Shown: piece after piece, positions 1 through 11,268 of the stretch
Numbering within the stretch: the first letter of the stretch is position 1
Layout of the letters: every line of letters starts with the position of its first letter
Source of the DNA: Pseudopithomyces maydicus
Lineage: Eukaryota; Ascomycota; Dothideomycetes; Pleosporales; Didymosphaeriaceae
Length of the DNA stretch: 64,000 nt
Assembly: GCA_026873275.1 (NCBI GenBank)
Contig: JANTUC010000003.1
Location: 1,426,001 to 1,490,000 of the forward strand
Direction: 5' to 3'
Made by a program: the position numbers and the translations under genes
The notes under the pieces: generated by a model
The model's input: only the letters and a program-made list of their open reading frames with translations
What the model was told of the DNA's origin: nothing
Database searches by the model: none

Positions 1-88
1 GGAGTCATGATGAGCTGACACCTCTTGTCCTGTCCGGGGTTGGCATGGCCTGTTTTCTTTGCACTCAAAGCCGCAGAAATCGTGAATT

Positions 89-96
89 TCCGCGGA
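89..96. promoter_or_regulatory. TCCGCGGA palindrome upstream of flavohemoglobin
   Basis: The octamer TCCGCGGA is the centre of a perfect 14-bp palindrome at 86-99. It lies about 235 bp before the flavohemoglobin ATG. A CCG/CGG inverted pair is the usual half-site arrangement for Zn2Cys6 regulators, and this exact octamer equals the yeast Pdr1/Pdr3 response element. Binding is inferred only. Confidence 0.3.
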
Positions 97-331
97 AATG
101 CTTGTAGAGATGAAGAATTTTAAAGCAAGTGGGCAAGTATATAAGACCATGAAAATGTCGTGTGGCTCCTTTTCTTGTCGTCACAAGCAACCATCTATTG
201 AACGGCAACCTATTTCTAAATCTATTTGAACCGATATATTTTACCGCGACAACCCAGTTAGCGAACATCGACACTTAACACTCACGTCGATTTCTCATCA
301 TTGCCACACAGGAGCATACTGCAGTAAACAT

Positions 332-1636
332 ATGGCAGATCCCGCCAGTAAAAATCATCCTTCCATCATGGCAGCATCACTAACACCCGAACAAACGGAG
401 ATTGTGAAATCCACGGTTCCAGTCCTTGCCCAGTATGGTGAGACTATTACCACAAAATTCTACCACGATATGCTCGAGGACAAGCCCGAGCTCAGAAACG
501 TCTTCAACAACACACATCAAGCAACCGGTCACCAAGCGCGCGCCCTCGCAGGTTCTCTATATGCATACGCTGCTAATCTTGATGATCTGGGTAGACTGGC
601 CCCTGCAGTGGAATTGATATGCCATAAGCACGCAAGCTTGGGCGTCACGGCCGACCACTACACCATCGTCGGAGAATATCTCTTGAAGACGATGAAGACC
701 GTACTGGGCGATGGATGTACAGATGAGATCCTCGATGCATGGGGTGCAGCATACTGGCAACTCGCCAACATCATGATATCAAAGGAGAAGGAGATGTATG
801 AGGAGACAGACTATTGGCAAGGGTGGGAGGACTTTGTGATTACGAGGAAAGAGAAGGAGTCCGAGGAGGTTACATCATTCTACCTTGAGTCTGTAGACAA
901 GGATCTCAGGCTCCCTACATTTAAACCGGGGCAGTATGTTTCCGTGAACATCTTTGTGGACGAGTTGGATGGCGGCGTGTGGCAAGCGAGACAATATAGC
1001 TTGAGTGACGCACCGGACAAGCCGTACCTGCGCATCAGCGTAAAGAGAGAACCTGGAATCGAGATCGGGGAGCCGAAGTACATGACGCATGCGGGGTATC
1101 TGTCGAATATCCTTCACGACAGAAAACATGTCGGTGACGTACTAAAGTTGTCACACCCTTTTGGCGACTTCTACCTCGATGAAGAAAAAGTAGAAAAGGA
1201 CGCACCAGTCGTCTTGATCTCAGCTGGCGTTGGTCTGACGTGCTTGATGAGTATCCTGAATCACTTGGTGGGGCAGAGTACTCCGAGGTCTATCACCTGG
1301 ATACAAGGGTCGCGAGACTCAAAAGTCCAAGCGATGAAGTCGCATGTCGATAATCTGGCAATGAACAACAACAATGTCCACAGGCTTTACTTCTTGTCCT
1401 CTCCAACGAGAGGTGAAGCCGAGGAACAGGACTACGATATCAAGGGTCGTATTAATCTTGACAAGGTTGAAAAGGAGTGGTTGCACATTGATAACATTAA
1501 GACGCAATACTACATCTGTGGGCCTACACAATTCATGTTGGACGTGGGGAGCAAACTCGAGAGTTTCGGCGTTGATAGCATGAGGGTGCATATGGAACTG
1601 TTCGGCACTGGAGGAGTTCCAAGAGGTAATCTGTAA
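332..1636 (+). CDS. Flavohemoglobin (nitric oxide dioxygenase)
   Basis: This is a single-exon gene of 434 aa that should detoxify nitric oxide to nitrate using O2, heme, FAD and NAD(P)H. The N-terminal ~160 residues are a globin domain opening with LTPEQTEIVKSTVPVL and carrying the proximal-histidine segment ICHKHASLGV. A ferredoxin-reductase-type FAD domain follows with RQYSLSD, then an NAD(P)H domain with SAGVGLTCLMS and the terminal ELFGTGG. Length matches fungal flavohemoglobins, usually 400-440 aa. A second in-frame ATG at 368 (MAASLTPEQ) would give a cytosolic-looking start. The first 12 residues are not strongly basic, so a mitochondrial presequence is not obvious. The function is well supported by the three-domain order; the physiological role (nitrosative stress or denitrification) is inferred. 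Confidence 0.95.
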   Translation: MADPASKNHPSIMAASLTPEQTEIVKSTVPVLAQYGETITTKFYHDMLEDKPELRNVFNNTHQATGHQARALAGSLYAYAANLDDLGRLAPAVELICHKHASLGVTADHYTIVGEYLLKTMKTVLGDGCTDEILDAWGAAYWQLANIMISKEKEMYEETDYWQGWEDFVITRKEKESEEVTSFYLESVDKDLRLPTFKPGQYVSVNIFVDELDGGVWQARQYSLSDAPDKPYLRISVKREPGIEIGEPKYMTHAGYLSNILHDRKHVGDVLKLSHPFGDFYLDEEKVEKDAPVVLISAGVGLTCLMSILNHLVGQSTPRSITWIQGSRDSKVQAMKSHVDNLAMNNNNVHRLYFLSSPTRGEAEEQDYDIKGRINLDKVEKEWLHIDNIKTQYYICGPTQFMLDVGSKLESFGVDSMRVHMELFGTGGVPRGNL

Positions 1637-4600
1637 TTAGACAGACATGCAATCAGGAGTGGAGTAATCTTATCGTTTTCGCAGCTGGCTTGCTTGTAGC
1701 ATGATTTTGCGCAAGCCTCGAGATGGAGCTTTCTTACCGAATCCCCTGTTTTCTTACAGGTCCGCATCATAGTTGGGTGATTGTACTAGTTTGGCTGCAT
1801 TTGTACAGCCGTTGAGTTTCTTCTGCAGGATTTAGTGTTTGTGATGTGGCTGCTTGGGCGTCATCAAGGACTTACGATGATAGGTTGAGTTTCGCGGAGA
1901 AAGATTTGTTCGAAAGTTGTAGGGTGAGTTAGTGAAGATAAGGAATCCAATCCATGTGATCAGATGCAGCCATCGTACATTGGGATCGTTCGTGTACGAC
2001 TGGTCTATCATGACCATGAATTTGATAGGTTGCGATGTACGTACAATCGAGGTCATTCACGATGCATGCTATGGGCTCAGAGAGGTCAACAGTTGACTGC
2101 TGAGGCTGGTTCTGGTAAGCTGACAGGCAAATTAAGGTTAGGGTTCGTAGGATTGCATCAGAGGAGGGTTGGTCGGGCTGGGAAATTGGGATTAGAGGCT
2201 GGGCAATGTCCCGTTTTTGGCAGTGTTCGACGCCCTGCCTGCGAACAATTGCTGCAAAATCTAGTTTGCGATCGACGAAAAACATGGTTGAGCCCAACTT
2301 TCCGAAGGTGTAAATGTGTCTCGTACCCTGGATGCCCCTGGCGCGGTGGGCTCGAGATGTGTTGCTCTGACCAAGAGAAGTCTGTGACCTCGGTGAAAAC
2401 CACGTCCACGGCAACTCGCACTGGCCAGCTAACGCACAGCAAGGCAGATCTACATAACCTCCGATGCACATCAAATATTGTATAGTTGAAGCAGGCTGCC
2501 AAAGGTGGACAAAACAGTCCACCCAAGACGGGGAATGACGCAGAAATACATACGCTGGAGGAGCATACGTAGCTGTTGCATATTGTATTGCATTCACGGC
2601 TGCTGGGAGGGGCAAATGCCAATCTAGACGTCGATCAATCACTAGTTTGTAGCTTTGATAGCCGCAAGGCGATACTTTTGCCGGGTTACTGGCGCAGCAA
2701 AGATCAGGTAGACTACCTACATGCACAGTGCAGCATGTACGCAGTCACTGCACACGGCAGCGGTCAAACGTGTACAAGGCGCCGCGGTGAACCGGCCACG
2801 GTGCACAAGGTGAACGCGGGATGACGCAGAGGTCCCTGGCGGCGAGGGGAGACAGCGGCGGAAGATTAGGATAAAAGGGGCAGTCTTCTGGAAACAAGGG
2901 GGCAGTGCACGATGCACTCTGCGACGCGGACTGCCGTGGGCGGGCACTCTTCTCAAATTGCGAGACAGCGGTCAGCGAGGCGCCAAACTGGAAGCGGCAG
3001 GCTTCTGGAAGGCACTCGGAGCCTTGCAAAGGTTGGGCCGCGGGGCGGACCTTGCCTTGTGATGCCCGAGCGGTGTTGGCTAGGAGCCACGCCGTCAAGA
3101 TGGTGCGCGCGGAAGCCGGGGTGCAGCCGCTTGGCCAGTTGGTTGCAGCCATGAAGCAGGCGCTCAAGGTTCTGACGCACGACGTGGCGTTGGCACAAGA
3201 ATAGTGCGCGAGCATATCCAAGCGACGGCAAGCAAATGCATAGTGTACAGAGCTGTAGGATTGTGTGCTTGTGAAGGCATCTTGGCCGGGCGTCGCCGGC
3301 ATGTTCGAAACGGATCCTGTCGCGCTGGGGGGAGCACTTCCTCACTTCTTCTCTCTACGCAAGATGCAAGAGAGAGAGGGAGGAAAAGCACAACGAGCGC
3401 GCACGGCGATCGCCCGAGTGTGCAGTGTGCACAGTGCATGGAGGCTCCAGGTGGATCCGGTTAAGACAGCTCCGTGCATCATCGCATCTTGGTAACGAGC
3501 ACAGACAGATCTCGTGGAAGCATCGCGGAAACAGTTTGAAGTCGGCGTCTCCTGGCCACGCTGACTCGCAACTCTGCTCTCGTCGCCCTCGGCCTGCAAT
3601 CAACCCGGCCATGTCCACGCCTAGGAAATTCCAAGACCATCGCTGGCGCATCCCAGGTTGAAGGTCGCGTCGGTCCGCGTCTGCAAAGCTCAAACCGATT
3701 GATGTCAATGGGATGCAGGCGGTGTGACGGTGACTCCAAGGAGCCACATACCTACCGTATGCACACCATCTGCCTGAGGGCATTAGCCCGTTCTATCGCA
3801 GCAATGGTGCTACCATACGTCGCGGTCGCGGGCGCTGCAGGGACATGGAGGCGAACGACGCCCGTTGCCGCGATGCCATGCACCTTGCCGCCTCCTCGTG
3901 GGCAGCAGCGGCGCGCAGTCGGGGACGTGTGTCTTCTTGTGCGACGGCAGGCGCCCAAACGGTGGTTCATGATGGCTTCAGGGGTGTCTCGGACAGCCAG
4001 GAGAGATGGCATTGTCCTCTCCGACTGCTCCCACGCTCGTGTTGCGAGCAGCCGCAGGCCAATTGCAGGATGGGATCCATGGGCCGGCGGCAGAGGCTCC
4101 TGGGGGGTTTTTTTGTAACAGGCTAAAATTGGGCAGCGGGCAAGGGTGTGGTTGTTTCTGAGGCCCGTGGTTTGAGAGCGCATGGGTGGTGCATGGACCG
4201 TAGAAGCCGACTAGAAGGGTGGGAGGCTTCGACGCCCCCCAGCTGCTGCGACCTGTGCTGCTTCGAAACCAGGCGTCTGACTCTGTCGGGTCGGCTTTGC
4301 GGCGACGTGTGACGGCAAACGAACGAATGCTACTCGCTGACGACCTGCTCGCCAGCGCCACGGAAGGCCCTAGACAGGCGCAGTGCTTCGGGGTCTCGAC
4401 GCACGTTGCATGGTCGTGGGGATGGTGAGGGCTGGAGGAGTATGTAGGTAGACAAGCGTGATGTGCGAGTATTTGACCGCCCCTGTGCCATGTGCGAGCG
4501 AGGAGAGGCTGTCGATATTATCCTGCCGCGCTCACGCCTGCGATTGAGCAGAGCACCGTGACGCAAACCAAACGATTCGAGATCGCGATCGAGATAAGTC

Positions 4601-5991
4601 CCCACGCATTGCTATCGGGCGGCTGCATATACAGTACGTACACACAGCAAAGCACACAGGTTTCCATTACCTACCCACGGCGTGGAAGGATTCAGACAAT
4701 AGGGGCGCGGCCTAGCTGAGCAGGTGAGCATCTCTCCCCCTGCAGGCAGGCACAGTCAGCCAGCGCTCTCCTTCCCCGACGCGGGCGGTGGACTGAAGGC
4801 AGCTGTAGGAGCGTTTGGTTGTGCCGGCTCTGCGGAGGCGCATCATCCTTCCAACGGCCACCGGGGCGGATCTGACCAGGATCGCGTTGGGACAGCGGCG
4901 GCGAGGCAGGCGGGCACGAGGGCACAGGCGACAGAGGGCACCGACGAGGGCAACCGACGAGGGCACCGTGGTCACGAGGTCGGTCACGGCGTCACGGCGT
5001 CACGGCGCCACGAGGTCACGGGAGAGGCATCCGCTGGCCCCTTGGGCACCGGTGCGGGTGGCTTTCATTGTTCGATCGGGGCCTGCAGAGCGAGCTGAGC
5101 GCTGTGCTCCTCCCCAGCACCTGGGCATCCATCACCACAGTCAGCGGGCGGTTAGTCATCTGGCCGGCGCATCTCCAGGGCGCTCGCCAGGAGTGAGGAG
5201 CGAGCAGGTGAGATTTGCGGGTTTCAGGCAGCCGAAAGGAGACAGTAGAGTCCGCCGGGGCCTTTCATAACACGGCGCGCGCGCCCACTCGGCGTCCCTT
5301 GGTCGCTGGCCTGAGCTTTCACGGCTGCACATCCTCTCTGCCACTCGACTGGGGTTTTCTCGACTCGGCTACTTCCGATTTACGTTTCGGGTTAGGCCAA
5401 GAAATCACTACACGCGCAGCGCAGGAAAGAAGTACTCTGTACCTTTCACCTCCACACACCCATCAACCGCCATCCTCTGCCCTGCCCTCTCTCAGGCCCT
5501 CACTCAGGTACGTCCCTCTCTGCCGTGCCCTGCGGCCGCGAGCCGCCGCGCGCGACACCTGCCGCCCGCCCCGGTGCCCCTTTCCTGGCCTCGACGCCGG
5601 CGAGGGCCTCCGCGTGTGCTGCCAGGCCGTCGACGACGGGCGCAAACACGACCGCCTCGCCCCGTGACCACACACGCCCTCTCCCGTGGCCGCTGCCATT
5701 GCCATTGCCATTCCCTTTCTTTGGCTGACGTCTCTAGTGCTACATCCGCATTGGCCTGCGCGCGGTCCGCCCATCTTTTGACATCAACTCGGGCCACCCC
5801 GACATCGTCCTCGACGCCTCCGCCTGCCGCCATCACCACCACCGCCTCGGCGCTCTTCGCTCACCTCGCCGCCGCAGGCTCTCCGCCTAGCTCTTTGGTG
5901 CGCACCCACCGTCCTTTCACCCAAGGCCCAAGGCCCCAGGCCCCAGGCCCGCCGTCCTGCCACCAAACCCACCCACCCCCTTCGCCTGGCC
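1637..5991. other. Gene-poor intergenic region, 4.35 kb
   Basis: I see no supported gene here. Open frames exist on both strands, the longest a 265-codon minus frame at 1929-2726 that opens with GTG and has no recognisable domain. The part from about 2.8 kb on is GC-rich and leads up to the C2H2 regulator, so it may hold its promoter, a long 5' UTR or a non-coding RNA. Confidence 0.6.
4938..5022. repeat. Short direct repeats (GTCACGGC and ACCGACGAGGGCA units)
   Basis: Two ACCGACGAGGGCA-like units are followed by three contiguous GTCACGGC units at 4983-5006 and then by GGTCACG variants. This is a low-complexity stretch upstream of the C2H2 gene, with no coding interpretation. Confidence 0.6.
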
Positions 5992-7521
5992 ATGGAGCTG
6001 GGCTCCATTTTGAACGCGAGATTAACCCGACACGCAGGAACAGCAACACCCTTCGGCATGCAGCACGCCATGCAGCACCAGCAGCAGCACTTCGCCGCCC
6101 AGCCCGCCTACCTCAACGGCCACATCAAGTCGGAGAACGGCTCGGAGCGTGGCGTCTCGCCGCACCCTTCCGACTCGTCCCGCTACTCGTCGCAACAACC
6201 CCAGCAACCTCTGCCGTCCTACCCCCCAATCCCCGCCCAGCACATGAACGGCATGCGCTATCCCTCGCCCACGCCCATGCAGCAAGCACCTATGCAGATG
6301 CTTAACAACAACAGCTACATCCCCAACCCGCAAGACCACCCCTACGCACAGCAACAGGTGACCGACCAGCAGACTCAACACGCTGGCGGCCGTCCTGCCA
6401 ACGAGAATGGTCCACCCAAGGCATTCGCCTGCTCCACCTGTGGCAAGGGTTTCGCGCGACGCAGTGACCTTGCTCGTCACGGTAAGGAGCTTGGGCCGCA
6501 ACACCCAGATGCCTCGTTGCTAACGACACACAGAACGCATTCACAGCGGTATCCGCCCTCATGTGTGCGAATACCCCAATTGCGGAAAGCAATTCATCCA
6601 GCGCTCTGCGCTGACAGTTCATCAACGTGTTCACACAGGCGAGAAGCCCCACATGTGCGAGCGTTGCGGCAAGGTATGCTCCCGCCCCGGCCTTGTAACT
6701 GCATCGTCTAATTTTCCCTTCAGCCCTTTAGTGACTCTAGCTCACTTGCTCGACACCGCCGCATCCACTCGGGCAAGCGCCCGTACAAATGCCCTTATGC
6801 GGATTGTCAGAAGACGTTCACCCGTCGCACTACTCTGACGCGTCACCAAAACCATCACACCGGCACCGTTGAAGAAGCCGCGGCTGCTACTGCTGCGGCA
6901 CTGGCCTCGCGCGCATCTGCTACGAGCCGCTCCGCTCGCTCTGATGCCGAAGAGTACTCTGAGACTGCTTCACCGCTGAACACGCCCTCGCCGAATGACC
7001 GGCTCACGTCCATGTCTCCTGCCGGTGGCATGCCTGCGGGCGTTGTGCCCGGAATGCACCGCCAGCAAGCCGAATACGCTTACATGGGCAATATGAATGT
7101 GCCTCCTCACCTTAGGAACGAGATGCCCCAGCCTAGTCCGCGCGCATCTCCCGCCCTGACGTCTCAATCGTACACATCTACCGCGAGTGGATCGCGTCCG
7201 GCCATTACTTCGCATCCGAGCGGCTATGGCCCGCCTCCGATCCTGGAGCCGCCGGCATCGGCCAACCACAACCAGTCTGGAAGCAACAGCGCGAGCGGAA
7301 GTCCGCACATGACTGCTGTGGGCTGGCAGTCTCCCTCGCATGCGGCATTACCGTCGCCAGGGGCTGGTGACAATAGCTATGTTTACCCAGAGCCGCAGTA
7401 TGCCAACCCTCCCCACAACATGTACTACCAAAACAACAACATCCGTCGCCCAAACAGCACGGAACCAGATCACTACAGCACGAATCAAGGGCAGCAGATG
7501 TGGGCACCTGCAGTGCAATAG
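5992..7521 (+). CDS. C2H2 transcription factor with four zinc fingers
   Basis: Three exons (5992-6481, 6534-6673, 6724-7521) encode 475 aa. The introns are 52 and 50 bp, both GT-AG. A Gln/Pro/Ser-rich N-terminus of about 145 residues leads into four tandem C2H2 fingers: FACSTCGKGFARRSDLARH, HVCEYPNCGKQFIQRSALTVH, a third CERCGK/PFSDSSSLARH finger, and YKCPYADCQKTFTRRTTLTRH. They are joined by TGEKP-type linkers. Both introns fall inside the finger array, the second splitting the third finger after CGK. The C-terminus is Ser/Pro/Asn-rich. The fingers mean sequence-specific DNA binding in the nucleus; the target genes cannot be read from sequence. It resembles the Egr/Azf1-like fungal regulators but I cannot name the orthologue. 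The start follows CC and is the first in-frame ATG. Confidence 0.92.
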
Positions 7522-8656
7522 CCATGTCGCACTCTCACTGTACAACTAAGATAAAAAAGAGATTCAAGCCGAGGGTTTCGATTCATTACATTGGTGTTTT
7601 CGGCAGGACTTATACCCCTGTTTCTTCCCTACACAAAATTTCATTGCTTGTTACCGGCGTGTTTGCTCGATCTGGGGACATCCTGCATGGCGGCTATATG
7701 AATCTGTGGGGTTTCGTCGACTGCGTGGTTTCCTCTCTGCAGTCTTTTCTGGGATTCTTTTAATCAGGTGCGATTGGTTGGCTATGCATCTCCTCTGTTG
7801 CATTTTATACTCGCGTGGTTCCACCGTGTAGCTGGTGGGTGTTTCCTTACGGCTCGGGGAATGGTGGAGTTGGGTGTCCCTCCTAAGACTGGCAAGGGCG
7901 TCTGTGGCTCGTGGGGTTTTTCTTTTCGAGTGTTTCCTATGCACAGTGGCAAACTCTAGACTGGTACTTAATGAAGGATGTAAATCCGTATCTTAGACTA
8001 CTATTACAATGCGTCGACGCACTTCGAGTTACCCATTCCTCGGCAAAGCATGTGACTGGTGGAGTAAGGTTCCAAGGTTGTCCACGGGTGATGGGGCCCA
8101 GTTGGCGACATCAGAGTATCCATCACGGCCGGTTGCACTCTCCGTCCAACTTCACACTCGATGTTGGGTGCTGAAGGTGGGCAGGAACTGCGGAGCATTT
8201 CCTAGGTTGTTGCATGGAGAGGCCCAGCATGACCAAGTTGAGCTAGGTACACGCTTGGACCCAGCCCAGCCTCGCTCAGACGCGGTGACGACGCACTTGA
8301 GCCAACAGCTCCTCCCTGAACCAGTGAAGTACGCCGCTCACACGCACACTGCGGAGCCGCCACTTTCACAGCCCCATGCACAGCGACGACTCTTACTAAA
8401 TACTCCTCACCTTCCAACTTTCGCTCTATCACTACATCCCGCCCCCGCTCTCACCCAGAGACTCGACCTCGCGTGCCAAGACAAGTGGTCCAACTGCTTG
8501 CATCATCCTCGTCCGCACCACTGCGCCGTCAAATCCAACCTCAACCATTTCGCCTGCCACATCCACAACCGCGATCACGTTCAAGGATACAGAACCGTCT
8601 TGTTAGTGTAAAGCGCGCGCGCGACCTCGCAGCGTAGAGCTACATCCTCCAGCGCC
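7522..8656. other. Intergenic: C2H2 3' region and epsin promoter
   Basis: No gene is supported. The pyrimidine-rich stretch at about 8340-8590 just before the epsin ATG looks like a typical fungal promoter and 5' UTR. Confidence 0.55.
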
Positions 8657-10539
8657 ATGTCGAAGGTCGTAAGGAGTGTCAAGAATGTCACAAAGGGCTA
8701 CTCTGCTGTTGAGGTGAAGGTTCGTAATGGTATGCAAACGTAGCCCTCCATCAACATGCAGATATTGATACACACAGCAACCAGCAATGACCCGTGGGGT
8801 CCGGTGGGATCCGACATGGCCGAGATTGCTCAGATAACCTTCAACAAGTATGCAAACCCCCACTATGCTCTCGCCAGCCGCTGATTATAAACGATAGCTC
8901 GACCGATTTTTACCAAGTTATGGATATGCTTGACAAGCGACTCAATGACAAGGGAAAGAACTGGCGCCACGTGCTGAAGTCGCTCAAGGTTCTCGATTAC
9001 TGTTTGCACGAGGGCTCCGAACTGGTGGTGACGTGGGCGCGGAAGAACATTTATATCATCAAGACTCTCCGCGAGTTTCAGTACATCGACGAGGATGGGC
9101 GGGATGTTGGACAGAACAGTGCGTCTACTTGTGCGATTGGTGGCAAGTGACTAACTTGAAGCAGTCCGCATAGCTGCCAAAGAGCTCACGTCGCTAGTCA
9201 TGGATGAGGAACGTCTGCGAGCAGAACGACAAGATCGAAAGTCATGGAAATCACGCGTCACCGGCATCGAGGAATACGGTGGAGGTCGAGAGCACGGTGG
9301 TCCACCTTCGGACAACCATGGACGTCGTCGCGAAGGTCGACAGAGACGCCAGGAAGAAGAAGACCTGGAACTCAGGCTAGCACTTGAAGCAAGCAAGAAT
9401 GAGGCGGAAGAGGAGCGCAAGCGTCGAGAGCGCAACAATGCTACTGTTGACGATGACGACGATCTCGCAAAGGCGATCAAACTTAGCAAGGAGGAGGAAG
9501 AGCTACGGCGGAAAGAGCTTGAATCGTCCAACGCAGACCTCCTTTTTGGCGACAATCCTACTCAGCCTACAGCCTACCAGCCGACCGGTAACAACCAGGG
9601 CTATCAGCAACAGGGCGCGGTCGACTGGTTCGGTAACTTGATGGATCAAAATCAGCCGCAGCAGACACAGAGTACCGGTTTCCTGAACAATGCTTACGCT
9701 CAACCCACAGGCATGCAACCGCAGCAGACGGCATTCCAGACTGGCTATGGAGGCTACAATGGTTTCCAGCAGCCACAGCAGCAGCAACCGCAACAGCAAC
9801 TGCAGCCCAACTACGATGCTTTCGGTCAACAGCAACAACAATATATACAACCCCAGCAGACTGCTTTCAGCCAGAACAACCCGTACGGTCAGATGAACAA
9901 TGGCTTTGGCCAGCAGCAGCAGCAGCAAGATCAGGGCACTCTGCAGCCTGGCAGCCACAATCCCTGGGCGACCAACAAAGCGCACGAGTCGCTCGTACCG
10001 CAACCTACAGGCTCCAACAACCCTTTTGCGCAGTCAATCAACCGGCCCCAAACTGCGCAACCGCAAAGCCAGAGACAGCCCACGCTCAATACGCTTTACG
10101 AACAAAAGACACAATCGCAATTCAACAACACAAATTTCAACCCGCCCGTATCGTTCTCTACGCCGACGCAACAACAAGCTCAGAAGCCCATGGATCCGAA
10201 TGCGGCGAGGCTCAATGCTCTCCTTGCGACAGGAGAGGGCCAGGACACGTTTGGAAACGTGGGAAATCTCCGCATCCCGGCACAGCATACGGCACCGGGG
10301 ACCTTTGTCAACTCGGCGGGTGCGGGGTTGAACCAGGTCAATACCAACGCCACGGGCAACAACCCTTTTTGAACTCGCAGTTTACAGGGCTGCCGCAGCA
10401 GAACCGGTTGATGCCGGCACAGACAGGACCCGCTGGAGGCTTCGGGGCCAACCCATACGGCAGCTCTAATCCGTTCGGTGCATCGCAGGGCAACAGGCAA
10501 CAAGGCGGCGGTGCGCCTGGCCCTCTGATAGATTTATAG
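8657..10539 (+). CDS. Epsin (ENTH, UIM and NPF endocytic adaptor), with a -1 frame break near the C-terminus
   Basis: Four exons start at 8657, 8778, 8898 and 9165; the introns are 48, 50 and 46 bp. The ENTH domain (about residues 1-150) begins MSKVVRSVKNVTKGYSAVEV and includes WRHVLKSLKVLDYCLHEGSE, which bind PIP2 at endocytic sites. Two ubiquitin-interacting motifs follow (LELRLALEASKNEAEE and LAKAIKLSKEEEE), then a Gln-rich tail with repeated QPTG and NPF EH-domain ligands. The open frame stops at 10372 (523 aa) right after NNPF. The next 55 codons in the neighbouring frame continue the protein (LNSQFTGLPQQNR, SNPFG) and end in a clathrin box, PGPLIDL, at 10539. One extra T in the T5 run at 10366-10370 gives 579 aa. 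A 44-bp intron at 10337-10380 would also restore frame, but its donor GTCAAT is poor and it would remove the NPF motif. Confidence 0.9.
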
Positions 10540-11268
10540 GGTGCTCGGATGGGGAAGGTCGGGCGAGGAGAGCGGTAGGGTATTTCCTTTGTTCGATATT
10601 GAGTGCTGCGACGGTATTGCTTGGGGTGTGCTTCGTTTTAATTTCGGGACGTTCGTTGCGACGGCAGTCGAAAGGCTTCTGGTTGGGGCTGGATGTAGAG
10701 ATATCTGTGGCTACAGCTTGGTCGGAGGCGTGTTGGAGCCACTGGCTTGGAGAAATGTATGTACTGGACTGCGTTCTACTTGGGTGCAGGCTTGCAAGGT
10801 GGAGAAGACCCTGGAGCCCCGGAGACATCCATATCATGTGCATGCAGTGGCCGCCGTACAGGGCGGCGCGTGGCACAACAGCGCTCGAGCTTCTTGCATG
10901 CCAACGCCGGCCCCAGGATCGACCCCGCATAACACTTGTGAAGATAGCGTCATCTTGGCACGCCAGCACCGTCGCCCAAGTGGTGGTTTGGACATGAACT
11001 ACTTCGTTCGGTTTGCGCCCTTGAAACACACCCCCACTGCTGCCAGGTCTCGACGTTGTCGCGGCTCGTTGTCGCGGCTGCTCGTTACCCTCGCGCCTGC
11101 CGTCTGCCGTCTGCCGCCTGCCGCCTGCCGCATCGCTTCTAATCCGCTCTTGCCCCGACTCCAACCGCGCATTAGTCGTGACTTCCCAGACCGACAACCG
11201 ACGACGCTCTTTCATTCGCCTTGCACGCCCTACACGCAACGACACCGCCCCGAATCCCCATCGCGTCC
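10540..11268. other. Intergenic between epsin and F-box-like gene
   Basis: No supported gene. It contains the 7-bp tandem repeat at 11095-11129 and a CT-rich leader before the next ATG. Confidence 0.5.
11095..11129. repeat. 7-bp tandem repeat (GYCTGCC)x5
   Basis: Five contiguous 7-bp units alternate GCCTGCC and GTCTGCC, about 140 bp upstream of the ATG at 11269. It is probably in the promoter or 5' UTR. Confidence 0.8.

Noticed and set aside
1929..2726. 265-codon open frame on the minus strand
   Set aside because: It opens with GTG rather than ATG, has no domain or compositional bias of a protein, and overlaps open frames on the other strand.
4983..5006. Regular direct repeats that might suggest a CRISPR-like array
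   Set aside because: Units are contiguous, 8 bp long and lack spacers, and this is a eukaryotic genome.
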